Shown here piece by piece: positions 9,361 through 17,026 of a stretch of 64,000 nucleotides of DNA (its first letter is position 1; every line of letters starts with the position of its first letter). The translations under genes were made by a program, and so were the position numbers. Source of the DNA: Amycolatopsis sp. FDAARGOS 1241 (GTDB lineage: Bacteria; Actinomycetota; Actinomycetes; Mycobacteriales; Pseudonocardiaceae). The notes under the pieces were generated by a model. It did not search any database and had not been told where the DNA came from. It saw only the letters and a program-made list of their open reading frames with translations. The stretch is taken from positions 744,001 through 808,000 of the forward strand of contig NZ_CP069526.1 in assembly GCF_016889705.1 (NCBI RefSeq). The letters are read 5' to 3'.

Positions 9361-10154
9361 ACAACCTGCATCGCGAACTCGCTCCGATCTCCGACGCCGC
9401 GTGGTCGGACCTCGAGGACGAGGCCCGGCGCACGTTCGCGCAGTTCGCGTCGGCCCGGCGGGTGGTCGACGTGGTCGTGGCCGACGACCCGGCGCTCGCG
9501 GCCGTGGGCACCGGGCACGTCGAGGGTGTCGAGGGCCCGCTGCAGGGCGTCGCGGCCCGCCTGCGCACGGCGCAGCGGATCGTCGACCTCAAGGTGCCCT
9601 TCACCGTCACCCGCGACGCGGTGGACTCCGTCGAGTGGGGCGCGAAGGACCCCGACTGGCAGCCGGTCAAGGACGCCGCGCAGGCCATCGCGTACGCCGA
9701 AGACCGCATCGTGTTCGACGGGTACTCCAGTGCCGGCATCGCGGGCATCCGCCCCGCCTCGTCGCTGAGCCCGCTCGCGCTGCCCGGCCAGGCCAGCGCC
9801 TACCCGAAGGCGATCGGCGACGCTCTGGCGAAGCTGACCGCGGCCGGTGTCGCGGGCCCGTACACCGTGCTGCTGAGCAATGCCGCCTACACCGCCGCCG
9901 TCGAAGCGGCCGACCACGGTTACCCCGTGCTCAAGCACCTGACCCAGATCGTCGACGGAGAGATCATCCAGGCGCCCGCGATCGAGGGCGCGTGCGTGCT
10001 CACCACCCGCGGCGGCGACTACGAACTGCACTTCGGCCAGGACCTCTCGATCGGCTACACCAGCCACGACACCGACACCGTGCAGCTGTACTTCCAAGAG
10101 ACACTCACATTCCTGGTCAACACGACCGAGGCCGCGGTCGGCCTCACGGCCTGA
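9357..10154 (+). CDS. enc: Encapsulin shell protein (family 1, linocin M18-like)
   Basis: 265 residues with the HK97-fold encapsulin pattern: the N-terminal helix that binds the cargo peptide (NNLHRELAPISDAAWSDLEDEA), the E-loop region (FTVTRDAVDSVEWGAKDPDW), AIAYAEDRIVFDGY, and the C-terminal IGYTSHDTDTVQLYFQETL. The protein self-assembles into an icosahedral nanocompartment in the cytoplasm. The gene starts four bases before the end of the peroxidase gene, and a strong terminator follows at once, so peroxidase and shell form a compact two-gene operon. The usual role of such DyP capsules is oxidative-stress defence. Confidence 0.96.
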   Translation: MNNLHRELAPISDAAWSDLEDEARRTFAQFASARRVVDVVVADDPALAAVGTGHVEGVEGPLQGVAARLRTAQRIVDLKVPFTVTRDAVDSVEWGAKDPDWQPVKDAAQAIAYAEDRIVFDGYSSAGIAGIRPASSLSPLALPGQASAYPKAIGDALAKLTAAGVAGPYTVLLSNAAYTAAVEAADHGYPVLKHLTQIVDGEIIQAPAIEGACVLTTRGGDYELHFGQDLSIGYTSHDTDTVQLYFQETLTFLVNTTEAAVGLTA

Positions 10155-10167
10155 CCCAGCACGCGAA

Positions 10168-10198
10168 AAAGCCGCGCCGGGAATTCCGGCGCGGCTTT
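10168..10198 (+). terminator. Terminator of the peroxidase-encapsulin operon
   Basis: AAAGCCGCGCCGG / CCGGCGCGGCTTT stem with a GAATT loop, 14 bases past the encapsulin stop. It is symmetrical and also lies just past the end of the converging protease gene, so it may stop both. Confidence 0.8.
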
Positions 10199-10208
10199 CT
10201 CGCGTGGG

Positions 10209-11132
10209 TCAGAGCTTCCCGGCCGCGTCGTACAGCGCCTTCGCGTCCGCTTCGAGCGGCGCGCCTTCGAGGTTCAGGGTCTTGTTCTCCCCGGTGCTCT
10301 CGTCGAACTCCGTCGCGCCGCGGCTGTTGACCGAGAAGATCAATCCGGATGCCGTTGCCGGGTTGAAGTTGGCGAACCACGGTCCGCCGCTCGAGCCGCC
10401 GGCCATGTCGCACGTGGACTGCCAGTGGTCGAACTCCTGCGCGTCCTGCTGAACTGGCAGATCGCACCACTCCGGCGACTCGCCGAAGAACGCCTTCGAA
10501 CCGGGGTAGCCGAAGATCGCCGCCTGGGTCTTCCCCTTGTGGTCGAAGGAGATCTGCTGAGTACCGGCGACAGCAGCCACGTGCTGCCCGTGCTGCGGGT
10601 CGAGGACGACCATCGCGACGTCGGGGTCGCTGCTGGTCGCGTAGGAGTCGCGGAACGCCAGGGCTCGGGTGGCGAACACCCCGTGCGGGCGCCGGCCCTG
10701 GTCGTAGCCGGGCACGAACACCGAGTTCTTCACCCGGATCACCTGGTCCTCGCGGTTCGTGCCGGCGTAGGCGCAGTGCCCGGCGGTGACGACGACGTCG
10801 CCGGTCGCACTCGGCACGGCGGTCGCGGTGCACCAGCTGTCCTGGTCGGGTTCGCCGGGTGACGCCTCGGTGAAGAAGAGCCGCCCGACACCCTTCGGCG
10901 CCGGGTTCGGCCAGGGCTTCGCCACCTGCTCGACGCGCTCGATCGTGTCGGCGCCGACGGCCTTCATGCGCTCGGGCGTCCAGTACGCGAGCGCGGCGGC
11001 GCGGTCGGCGGTGCTGAAGGACGTCACCTGGTTCCCGTCCTCGGCGGCCGCGGCCACGGCGGGGACGGCGGCGGCCGCGGCCACCACCGTCGTGAGCATG
11101 ACCAGCGTCCGGCGGAGCTTCAAGATCGTCAT
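10209..11132 (-). CDS. Secreted trypsin-like (S1 family) serine protease
   Basis: 307 residues. An N-terminal signal peptide (basic LKLRRTL, hydrophobic VVAAAAAVPAVAAAA) is followed by a propeptide-like region. The triad is visible: His119 in VVTAGHC, Asp171 in DVAMVV, and Ser248 in GGSSGGPW (the GDSGGP motif with Asp replaced by Ser). Cysteines near each motif suggest disulfides. The overall spacing resembles glutamyl-endopeptidase and V8-like members of the family. The ATG at 11132 places the signal peptide directly at the N-terminus, but no clear ribosome site precedes it. Convergent with the encapsulin operon. Confidence 0.85.
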   Translation of the reverse strand: MTILKLRRTLVMLTTVVAAAAAVPAVAAAAEDGNQVTSFSTADRAAALAYWTPERMKAVGADTIERVEQVAKPWPNPAPKGVGRLFFTEASPGEPDQDSWCTATAVPSATGDVVVTAGHCAYAGTNREDQVIRVKNSVFVPGYDQGRRPHGVFATRALAFRDSYATSSDPDVAMVVLDPQHGQHVAAVAGTQQISFDHKGKTQAAIFGYPGSKAFFGESPEWCDLPVQQDAQEFDHWQSTCDMAGGSSGGPWFANFNPATASGLIFSVNSRGATEFDESTGENKTLNLEGAPLEADAKALYDAAGKL

Positions 11133-11377
11133 GACCGGAGGACGGCCGGGCGCGCGTCCGGTTCCACCCGGTCCGGTGAACTGCCCGGACGTGCTACGCG
11201 CGTTCCCGAAGGTGCCGGCGCGCAGCGCGCCCCGCAGCACAGCGCCGGAAAGCGCCGGGCTGACGCCGAACGCATCGTCGATGTCCCGTTATGCCGGCGG
11301 CACTCTCGTCACCCCGGCGATCCTTCGGCCTGCGTGGATCGCCCCCACGATTTAGCCGGCTGCTTCATACTCGGCGG

Positions 11378-12376
11378 ATGGCGCTCATCGTCGAAGTCGG
11401 CGTCGCCGAGCTGGCGGCGACGCGGTTTGCCGTGTCGCCGCTGTCGGAGACGGTGGCGGCGTTGCTGCAGGTCGCCGGGCGCAATCGGGGACCGCTGCAC
11501 CTGCGCTGGCTGCGGTGGGCTGCCGAGGAGCTGGCGCGCGAGCCGCTGGACCTGCCGATCACGTGGCCGCTGCTCACCGCCGACCGGCCGAGCTGGCCCT
11601 CCTTCCTCGTCCCCGCCCCAGTGCAGGCCGGCACCACGATCGACGACGACCTGGCCGCGCTGCGGCGCACCACTGCGCGGCAGGTCCGTGGCAGCCTGGC
11701 GCGCCTGCTCGGGGACGAGCTGCCGGTGCCGGTCGCCGAGCTCGCCGCGCGGCCGGCCGCGGGGCTGCGCGCGCTCGCGGCCGAACTGCGGCTGGCGTTC
11801 GACCGGCTCGTCGCGCCGCACTGGCCGCGCTTGCGAGCCGTGCTGGACGCGGACGTCGTCCACCGCGCGCGGCAGCTCGCCCTCGGCGGCGCCGAACGCC
11901 TGTTCGCCGACCTGCACCCGGACTTGCACTGGGAAGCCGGACGGCTCGTGCTGGGCACGGGTGGCCCCGACCAGTTCGTCAACCGCGGACCCGGCGGGCT
12001 CGTGCTCATGCCGCTCGCCCTCGGCTCACCCGACGTGCTGATCAAGCGCAACACCACCACGCAGACCACCGTCCGCTACCCGGCGCGCGGGATCGGTGCA
12101 CTGTGGACAGTCGGAGCCGAGCCGCCGGCCGACGCCGTGGTGCGGCTCCTCGGCCGCGCGCGGGCCGACCTCCTGGAAGCCCTGCGGTCGCCCGCCACGA
12201 CCACCGACCTCGCCATCGCGCTGGGAGTTTCGCCGAGCGCGGTGTCGCAGCACCTGCGGGTGCTGCGGGAAGCCGGCCTGGTCGGCCGTGAGCGCTCGGG
12301 CCGGTCCGTGCTCTACCTGACGACCGAACTCGGCGCGGCGGTGCTCGGGGCGACACCGCTCGGCACTGTTACGTGA
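11378..12376 (+). CDS. ArsR-family regulator with a long N-terminal DUF5937-like domain
   Basis: 332 residues. The last 80 residues form an ArsR winged helix (RADLLEALRSPATTTDLAIA, recognition helix VSPSAVSQHLRVLREAGL, wing RSGRSVLYL). The first 240 residues are the all-helical domain found in many large actinobacterial ArsR proteins (LSETVAALLQ, LRWLRWAAEEL, PSWPSFLVP). No metal-binding cysteine motif is present, so a metal sensor role is unlikely. Targets are not evident; the next gene on the strand starts about 100 bases later with its own ribosome site. Confidence 0.85.
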   Translation: MALIVEVGVAELAATRFAVSPLSETVAALLQVAGRNRGPLHLRWLRWAAEELAREPLDLPITWPLLTADRPSWPSFLVPAPVQAGTTIDDDLAALRRTTARQVRGSLARLLGDELPVPVAELAARPAAGLRALAAELRLAFDRLVAPHWPRLRAVLDADVVHRARQLALGGAERLFADLHPDLHWEAGRLVLGTGGPDQFVNRGPGGLVLMPLALGSPDVLIKRNTTTQTTVRYPARGIGALWTVGAEPPADAVVRLLGRARADLLEALRSPATTTDLAIALGVSPSAVSQHLRVLREAGLVGRERSGRSVLYLTTELGAAVLGATPLGTVT

Positions 12377-12474
12377 TCCTGCGGAGCTGTTACACCCCGC
12401 GGACATTCGCCTGACGGTCCGGGGACACGCGCGCAGCACGATGGTTCCCGTGATCGTCTCGTCCGGGAGTGGGA

Positions 12475-13059
12475 ATGCCTGATCTCCGTGCCAAGGCCGC
12501 GCTGGTGCTGCTGCCGGCGGTGCTTGTCGCCGGCTGTTCGAGCGCGGCGTCCGAATGGCCGTCGGGTGTGGCGAGTTCGCTGGGCGCCGGTGGCTCCGCG
12601 GGCTCTTCGGACCCGGACACCGACCCCGCGCAGGGCGGCATCCCGGACGGTCGCGACCTCACGCCGTTCGACACGGACTTCCCCGCGGTGGCGAACCTGG
12701 ATCCGAACCTGCTGAAGGCCGTGCAGCAGGCGGCGACGGACGCACGAGGGCGGGGGATCGTCTTCAAGGTGACCTCGGGCTGGCGCAGCAAGGCTTACCA
12801 GCAGCGGCTGCTCGACGAGGGCATCAAGAAGTACGGCAGCCTCGAAGACGCGCGCCAGTACGTGAACACGCCCGAAAAGTCGGCGCACGTCACCGGCAAA
12901 GCCGTGGACATCGGCCCGACCGACGCCGACGACTGGCTCATCCGCCACGGCGACGGCTACGGCCTCTGCCAGGCCTACGCCAACGAGCTGTGGCACTTCG
13001 AACTGCTCACGACGCCGGGCGGGCGGTGCCCGGCGCCGATACCGAACGCCGCGGGTTAG
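12475..13059 (+). CDS. Lipoprotein D-alanyl-D-alanine carboxypeptidase (peptidase M15, VanY-like)
   Basis: 194 residues. Signal sequence with lipobox LVAGC places it as a lipid-anchored exported protein. The M15 fold is shown by SGWRSKAYQQRLLDEGI, the zinc ligands in SAHVTGKAVDIG (His and Asp) and the final NELWHFEL (His, with the catalytic Glu nearby). It trims the terminal D-Ala of peptidoglycan stem peptides outside the membrane. A GTG two codons upstream (12469) is an alternative start. It overlaps the converging small gene by three bases. Confidence 0.88.
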   Translation: MPDLRAKAALVLLPAVLVAGCSSAASEWPSGVASSLGAGGSAGSSDPDTDPAQGGIPDGRDLTPFDTDFPAVANLDPNLLKAVQQAATDARGRGIVFKVTSGWRSKAYQQRLLDEGIKKYGSLEDARQYVNTPEKSAHVTGKAVDIGPTDADDWLIRHGDGYGLCQAYANELWHFELLTTPGGRCPAPIPNAAG

Positions 13060-13274
13060 GCCTGACGCCGGCGGAACGTGTCGACGAGGAAACACGCGAT
13101 CGGGTCGCCGCCGCGTTCCGGGGCGCCGAAGCCGGGGCCGGGCAGGGCGACCACGCGCCCGGTGGAGGGGCTGAACGCCGTCCCGGTCGCCGACGCCGTG
13201 GCGGGCACCGCCTCGAACGCGAGCGAGCCGCCGATCACGACCAGTGCCGCGAAACCCTTGCCGATGGTCTTCAT
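13056..13274 (-). CDS. Small secreted hypothetical protein
   Basis: 72 residues beginning MKTIGKGFAALVVIGGSLAF, with a signal peptide that could be cut after VPATASA. The mature part is about 45 residues, contains TGRVVALPGPGFGAPERGGDP and one cysteine, and matches no family I know. An ATG at 13283 three codons upstream is also possible. A perfect 13-bp inverted repeat lies just upstream, which supports a real, regulated promoter. Confidence 0.55.
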   Translation of the reverse strand: MKTIGKGFAALVVIGGSLAFEAVPATASATGTAFSPSTGRVVALPGPGFGAPERGGDPIACFLVDTFRRRQA

Positions 13275-13291
13275 ACCGTCCATCGTGCACG

Positions 13292-13326
13292 CCCATTCGT
13301 AACCGTTCAAAGTGGTTACGAATGGG
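13292..13326. promoter_or_regulatory. Perfect 13-bp inverted repeat in front of the small secreted protein gene
   Basis: CCCATTCGTAACC, nine bases, then GGTTACGAATGGG. It lies 10-45 bases upstream of the minus-strand start, the right place for an operator; it is AT-richer than its surroundings and has no T-run. Confidence 0.6.
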
Positions 13327-13527
13327 GTAAGGCTTTCGTCATGAAGTCTCGGCAATTGGCCGTGCGTGTTCACGGATGGTTGCTTTCATGCGGGGAATCC
13401 CACGTCTCAGGGTCATCCGCCCGAGGGGTGGGCATCTTTGGCTGTGAGCGCACCGAAGCGGTGAATGAATCACCGTCGCGCTCCCGCGACGGACCGTCCG
13501 CTCGCGGTCCCAGGGAGGGAGTCGGTC

Positions 13528-14046
13528 ATGACCAGCAATTTCCGCCGAGCCGCGGCCGTCACCGGACTGGCAGGCGCCGCCGTCGCGTTCGCCGGCGCGG
13601 GTACGGCGTCCGCGATGCCGACCGACTTCCGCTGCACGGCGGGCCAGGTCGACACCACGATCGTCGCCGGCGATCCGGGTGCGGGCCAGCGCTACGTCGC
13701 CGTGGTCTTTACCGCGAAGCCGGGCGAATCCTGCAACCTCGAGGGCGCGCTGCCGGTCGCGTTCGCCGGCGCCGACGGCGTCACCGTCGCGCCCGACCCA
13801 GGCGCGGCGAGCGCGCTGGTCACCCTCTCGAACGGTCGGCAGGCCACCATGCTGCTGCACTGGACCGGCATCGAGGACCCGGAGTGGCAGGTGCGCCCGA
13901 CCAGCGTCACCATCACCGCGCCCGGCACCACCACGCCACACGGCGTCACGAGCGACCCGCGCATCACGTTGCCGTGGAACCAGTCGCCGCTCGACAACGC
14001 GCCCGAGGCGTACGAAGTCACGGTAGGCCCGGTCGTCGCGGCCTGA
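13528..14046 (+). CDS. Secreted DUF4232-domain protein
   Basis: 172 residues with a clear Ala-rich signal peptide ending ASA (start ATG after GGGAGGGAG). The mature part has the DUF4232 pattern: CTAGQVDTTIVAGDPGAGQRY near its start, a second cysteine in GESCNLEG, and a beta-rich core with HWTGIEDPEW. Proteins of this type are exported and common in actinomycetes; their function is unknown. It stands alone, between divergent and unrelated genes. Confidence 0.8.
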   Translation: MTSNFRRAAAVTGLAGAAVAFAGAGTASAMPTDFRCTAGQVDTTIVAGDPGAGQRYVAVVFTAKPGESCNLEGALPVAFAGADGVTVAPDPGAASALVTLSNGRQATMLLHWTGIEDPEWQVRPTSVTITAPGTTTPHGVTSDPRITLPWNQSPLDNAPEAYEVTVGPVVAA

Positions 14047-14120
14047 CCCGGCCGTCGCGCGGCTGAGGGCGCGCTGACGTGCCATGATCGGGCGACGCGG
14101 CGTCGATTCCTGGAGATGGC

Positions 14121-15008
14121 ATGACCACCACCGGCCGGCGGGAGGCCGAGCTCAACAGCGGGATCCTCCCCGGCAACGTGCACGTGGACGACTGGGTGAT
14201 GTTCGTGCTCGCGGTCGTCTCCGTCGGGGGCCTGGGGTACCTGCTGCTCGGTTCCCCACCCGCGCCGGAGGCCGGCGCGTGGTTCTTCCGCGCCGACTGC
14301 GTCGTCTGCGGGATCTTCCTGCTGGACTTCCTGTGGCGCTGGCGCAAGCGCGGCCGGCGCGGGGCGTTCCTGGCGCGAAACTGGTACGAGGTGTTCGCGA
14401 TGATCCCCGTCGCGTACCCGCCGTTCGTGGCGCAGCACCACTTCATCGCGACGGTGCTGCTGCTCATCCGCATCGGCCGCGCCGCCGACCGCGCCGTCGG
14501 CGAGCAGTTCACCTACCGCCTGGTGGACAAGCTGTCCGAGCCCATCGTCCGCGCCATCAAGAAGCCCGTGACGATCGCCGTGCTGGACGAGGTCGTGAAG
14601 GTCCTCGAGACGGGCAACTACCCGGAGAACCTCGCGAAGTCGTTGAGCGAGAACAAGGTGGAACTGCGGGCGATCATCACGGAGAAGCTCGCGGCCGACC
14701 CGCAGCTCGGCCGGTTCAAACGGCTCCCCTTCCACGACGAGATCGTCCGCACCGCCGTCGACGCCGCCTTCCGGGTTTTGCTGGAAGTGCTGCTGGATCC
14801 GCGCATCGACGACTTCTTCTCCGCCGTCGTCCGCGAAAACCGCGAACAGATCCGCCGGGCGGTGTCGCTGGGTCTCAACCAAGTGGACTCGTCGCCGGAG
14901 GAGGAATTGCTCCGGACCCGGCCGCAGCGGACGGCCGCGCACGAGTACGACCTGACCCATCCCCGGGCGGAGCGGGAACCGCCCACGCCGCCCCTGAAAC
15001 GGTGGTGA
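14121..15008 (+). CDS. Ion-channel-like membrane protein without pore module
   Basis: 295 residues. Three or four membrane segments occupy residues 24-120 (WVMFVLAVVSVGGLGYLLL; FFRADCVVCGIFLLDFLWRW; FIATVLLLIRIGR). The second resembles the S2-S3 region of voltage-sensor-type channel proteins, with the LDFLWRWRKRG turn. No selectivity filter (TVGYG-like) follows. Residues 130-250 are a long, charged cytoplasmic part with paired VLDEVVKVLETGNYPEN and VDAAFRVLLEVLLDPRIDDFF segments. Such proteins are usually annotated as ion transporter-like. Function is not established. Confidence 0.65.
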   Translation: MTTTGRREAELNSGILPGNVHVDDWVMFVLAVVSVGGLGYLLLGSPPAPEAGAWFFRADCVVCGIFLLDFLWRWRKRGRRGAFLARNWYEVFAMIPVAYPPFVAQHHFIATVLLLIRIGRAADRAVGEQFTYRLVDKLSEPIVRAIKKPVTIAVLDEVVKVLETGNYPENLAKSLSENKVELRAIITEKLAADPQLGRFKRLPFHDEIVRTAVDAAFRVLLEVLLDPRIDDFFSAVVRENREQIRRAVSLGLNQVDSSPEEELLRTRPQRTAAHEYDLTHPRAEREPPTPPLKRW

Positions 15009-15132
15009 CCGGCGGATCGGGCGCGGCGGTGTTCAGCGCGCACCCCGTGAGCACACCGCCCAGTGCCGCTCCGGCGGCGAACGCGAGCGAGACGGCGCGA
15101 ACGGCGTAGCCCGCCGTGCAGTGGATCTCCAT
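14875..15132 (-). CDS. Possible short lipoprotein-like protein, overlapping the end of the convergent gene
   Basis: 85 residues. It starts MEIHCTAGYAVRAVSLAFAA and has a lipobox-like VLTGC near residue 31, then a Pro/Gly-rich tail. A GAGG six bases before the ATG and two GTC-N5-GAC sites in the upstream gap support transcription. Against it, the last 134 bases overlap the coding end of the channel-like gene, and the tail looks like antisense sequence. It may be a truncated remnant of a longer gene. Confidence 0.35.
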   Translation of the reverse strand: MEIHCTAGYAVRAVSLAFAAGAALGGVLTGCALNTAAPDPPVTTVSGAAWAVPAPPGDGSGRTRARPSAAAGSGAIPPPATSPLG

Positions 15133-15146
15133 GTCGGCCTCATTTG

Positions 15147-15207
15147 TGTCAAAGTGACGATTATGGGCTCCACGGTGGGCTGTTGCCCGATTAACGTCAA
15201 GATGACG
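15147..15207. promoter_or_regulatory. Two GTC-N5-GAC palindromes, candidate sites for the NrtR-like regulator
   Basis: TGTC-AAAGT-GACG at 15147-15159 and CGTC-AAGAT-GACG at 15195-15207, 48 bases apart, between the regulator's stop and the short minus-strand gene. The same pattern occurs upstream of the regulator gene. Confidence 0.5.
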
Positions 15208-15211
15208 AAAA

Positions 15212-15919
15212 CTAGGAGCTGCGCAACATCGCGGGGTGCAGGACCGTGGCCGGCCCGCGCCGGAACAGGGCGGCGGGACGGCCGGCCTGCCGGGCTGCCC
15301 GTCCGCCGGTCGGAACGAGAAAACCGGGCACGCTCATGATCTTGCGGTGGAAGTTGCGCGGGTCGAGCGTCTCGCCCCAGACGATCTCGTAGACCTCGCG
15401 CAGGTCCGTCACGGTGAACTCGGGGCCGCAGAACGCCGCCGCGAGCGTGGTGTACTCGAGCTTGCTGCGAGCGCGTTCCACCGCGTCGGCGATGATCTTC
15501 TTGTGGTCGAACGCGATCGCCGCGCGCGGCCGCAGCAGCTTGTCCACCGGCACCAGCACCGCTTCGCGCGCGTCGCCGCCGGCTGAGGGCTCCGGCAGGT
15601 TCGGCGAGAAACCGAGGTAGCACACGGTGATGACCCGGCGACGCGGGTCGCGGCCGGGTGCGCCGTAGGTTCGCAGCTGCTCGAGGTGGAGGTCTTTCGC
15701 GCGCAGGCCGGTCTCTTCGCGCAGCTCGCGCGCGGCCGCGGTTTCGAGGTCTTCCTCGGCTGAGGCCAGGAAACCGCCGGGGAGCGCGAGCATCCCTTCG
15801 TACGGGGGGATTCCGCGTTTCACCAGCATGATCTGCAGTGCTCCGGCGTGCACCGTGAGCACCGCGAGGTCTACCGCGACGGCGACCTCCGGCATCGTCC
15901 AGCTCTCGTCGTCAGGCAT
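15212..15919 (-). CDS. Nudix domain - winged helix regulator (NrtR-like)
   Basis: 235 residues. Residues 10-150 form a Nudix fold (AVDLAVLTVHAGALQIMLVKRG, PYEGMLALPGGFL, then AARELREETGL). The Nudix box is incomplete relative to GX5EX7REUXEEXGU but keeps REL-REE-TG. The C-terminal part (KLEYTTLAAAFCGPEFTVTDLREVYEIVWG, then FHRKIMSVPGFLVPTG) is the winged helix of NrtR-type regulators, which bind ADP-ribose and control NAD genes. No nad or pnc gene is in the neighbourhood, so the regulon here is open. The start ATG at 15919 is weakly supported; later in-frame ATGs exist. The sites at 15147-15207 and 15987-15999 suggest autoregulation. Confidence 0.8.
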   Translation of the reverse strand: MPDDESWTMPEVAVAVDLAVLTVHAGALQIMLVKRGIPPYEGMLALPGGFLASAEEDLETAAARELREETGLRAKDLHLEQLRTYGAPGRDPRRRVITVCYLGFSPNLPEPSAGGDAREAVLVPVDKLLRPRAAIAFDHKKIIADAVERARSKLEYTTLAAAFCGPEFTVTDLREVYEIVWGETLDPRNFHRKIMSVPGFLVPTGGRAARQAGRPAALFRRGPATVLHPAMLRSS

Positions 15920-15986
15920 CTTCGGCACGTCCCGCGCGGTCCAGGCGAGTGTCCATAGTGAACAGCTTAGCTCCCGCGAAAATATT

Positions 15987-15999
15987 CGTCGTATTGACG
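15987..15999. promoter_or_regulatory. GTC-N5-GAC palindrome upstream of the NrtR-like gene
   Basis: CGTC-GTATT-GACG with AT-rich flanks, 68 bases upstream of the proposed start, in the divergent region shared with the phosphorylase-like gene. Same arm sequence and spacing as the sites at 15147-15207. Confidence 0.5.
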
Positions 16000-16132
16000 A
16001 GAATGACCGATTCCGGCTAACCTGCAAATTGCAGTCGTCACCTCCCGCCGCCGCCCTTCGCCCGGCCGGCCAGCCGGCCATCCCGTGCTGTCCGGAAGGA
16101 ATCGCCTTGACGGAACGAATCGGAGCGACCTC

Positions 16133-17026
16133 ATGATCGTCATCCTCACTGCGCTGGAGATCGAACACGGCGCGGTCCGCGCCCGGATGACCGGCGTCGA
16201 GCAGCACAGCCACCCGGCCGGCACGCTGTTCGACGTCGGCACGATCGACGAACGGCCGGAGTGCACCGTCGCACTCGCGCTGACGGGCATGGGCAACATG
16301 ACGGCGGCCGCGCTGGCGGAACGCGCCGTCGCGCAGTTCTCCCCGGCGGCGATCCTGTTCGTCGGCGTCGCGGGCAGCCTCCGCGAATGGCTCCGGCTCG
16401 GCGACGTGATCGTGGCGGACAAGGTGTACGCCTACCAGGGTGGGCGCATCGTCGACTCCGGCCTGCTGAGCCGGCCCCGCGCGTGGGAGCTGGCACACCG
16501 CGCCGAGCAGATCGCACGCCTGGTCAGCCGCGCGGGCACGTGGAGCGGCGGCCTGCCCGCCGAAGGCCAGGGCAGTGCCCCTCGTGTCCACTTCGGACCG
16601 ATTGCGGCCGGCGAGGTCGTGCTCGACTCCCAGCTCTCGGACGTCGCGAAGCTGTTGCACCACAACTACAACGACGCCGTCGCGGTCGAGATGGAGAGCG
16701 CCGGGCTGGCGCTGGCCGGGCACCTCAACGGCAACATCCCCGCCGTCACCATCCGTGGCATCAGCGACCACGCAGGCGGTGAAAAGGACTTCACCGACGC
16801 CGAAGGCTGGCAAACGCCGGCCGCCCGCAACGCGGCCGCCTTCGCGGTCTCCCTGGCCGCCGCCCTGGACGACGGCACCGGCGCGGCCGAGCCGGGTTCC
16901 GCCGCGCCCCCGGCCACCGCACCGACGAACACGGCGCCGAAGAACGTCGCGAAGGACAACGCCCGCGTCGGCAACCAGATCGGAACGATCAACGGGCCTG
17001 CGATGTTCGGCGGAGCTCAGCAGTGA
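16133..17026 (+). CDS. Nucleoside phosphorylase/nucleosidase-like protein with C-terminal RHIM/BASS-like motif
   Basis: 297 residues. Residues 1-245 are a PNP/UDP-phosphorylase fold of the MTA/SAH-nucleosidase group: ILTALEIEHGAV at the N-terminus, GVAGSL (78-83), the ribose-binding EMES (186-189) and catalytic-loop RGISDHAGG (Asp212). The enzyme would split N-glycosidic bonds of nucleosides or related nucleotides. After a Pro/Ala/Thr linker (250-272) comes the motif NARVGNQIGTINGPAMFG, which has no place in metabolic phosphorylases. The next gene starts in the overlapping GTGA and carries the same motif near its N-terminus. PNP-type domains coupled through short amyloid-forming motifs to a partner gene are known from bacterial NLR-like and other immune modules, with the PNP as the toxic effector. 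The fold is clear; the immune role is inference. Confidence 0.8.
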   Translation: MIVILTALEIEHGAVRARMTGVEQHSHPAGTLFDVGTIDERPECTVALALTGMGNMTAAALAERAVAQFSPAAILFVGVAGSLREWLRLGDVIVADKVYAYQGGRIVDSGLLSRPRAWELAHRAEQIARLVSRAGTWSGGLPAEGQGSAPRVHFGPIAAGEVVLDSQLSDVAKLLHHNYNDAVAVEMESAGLALAGHLNGNIPAVTIRGISDHAGGEKDFTDAEGWQTPAARNAAAFAVSLAAALDDGTGAAEPGSAAPPATAPTNTAPKNVAKDNARVGNQIGTINGPAMFGGAQQ

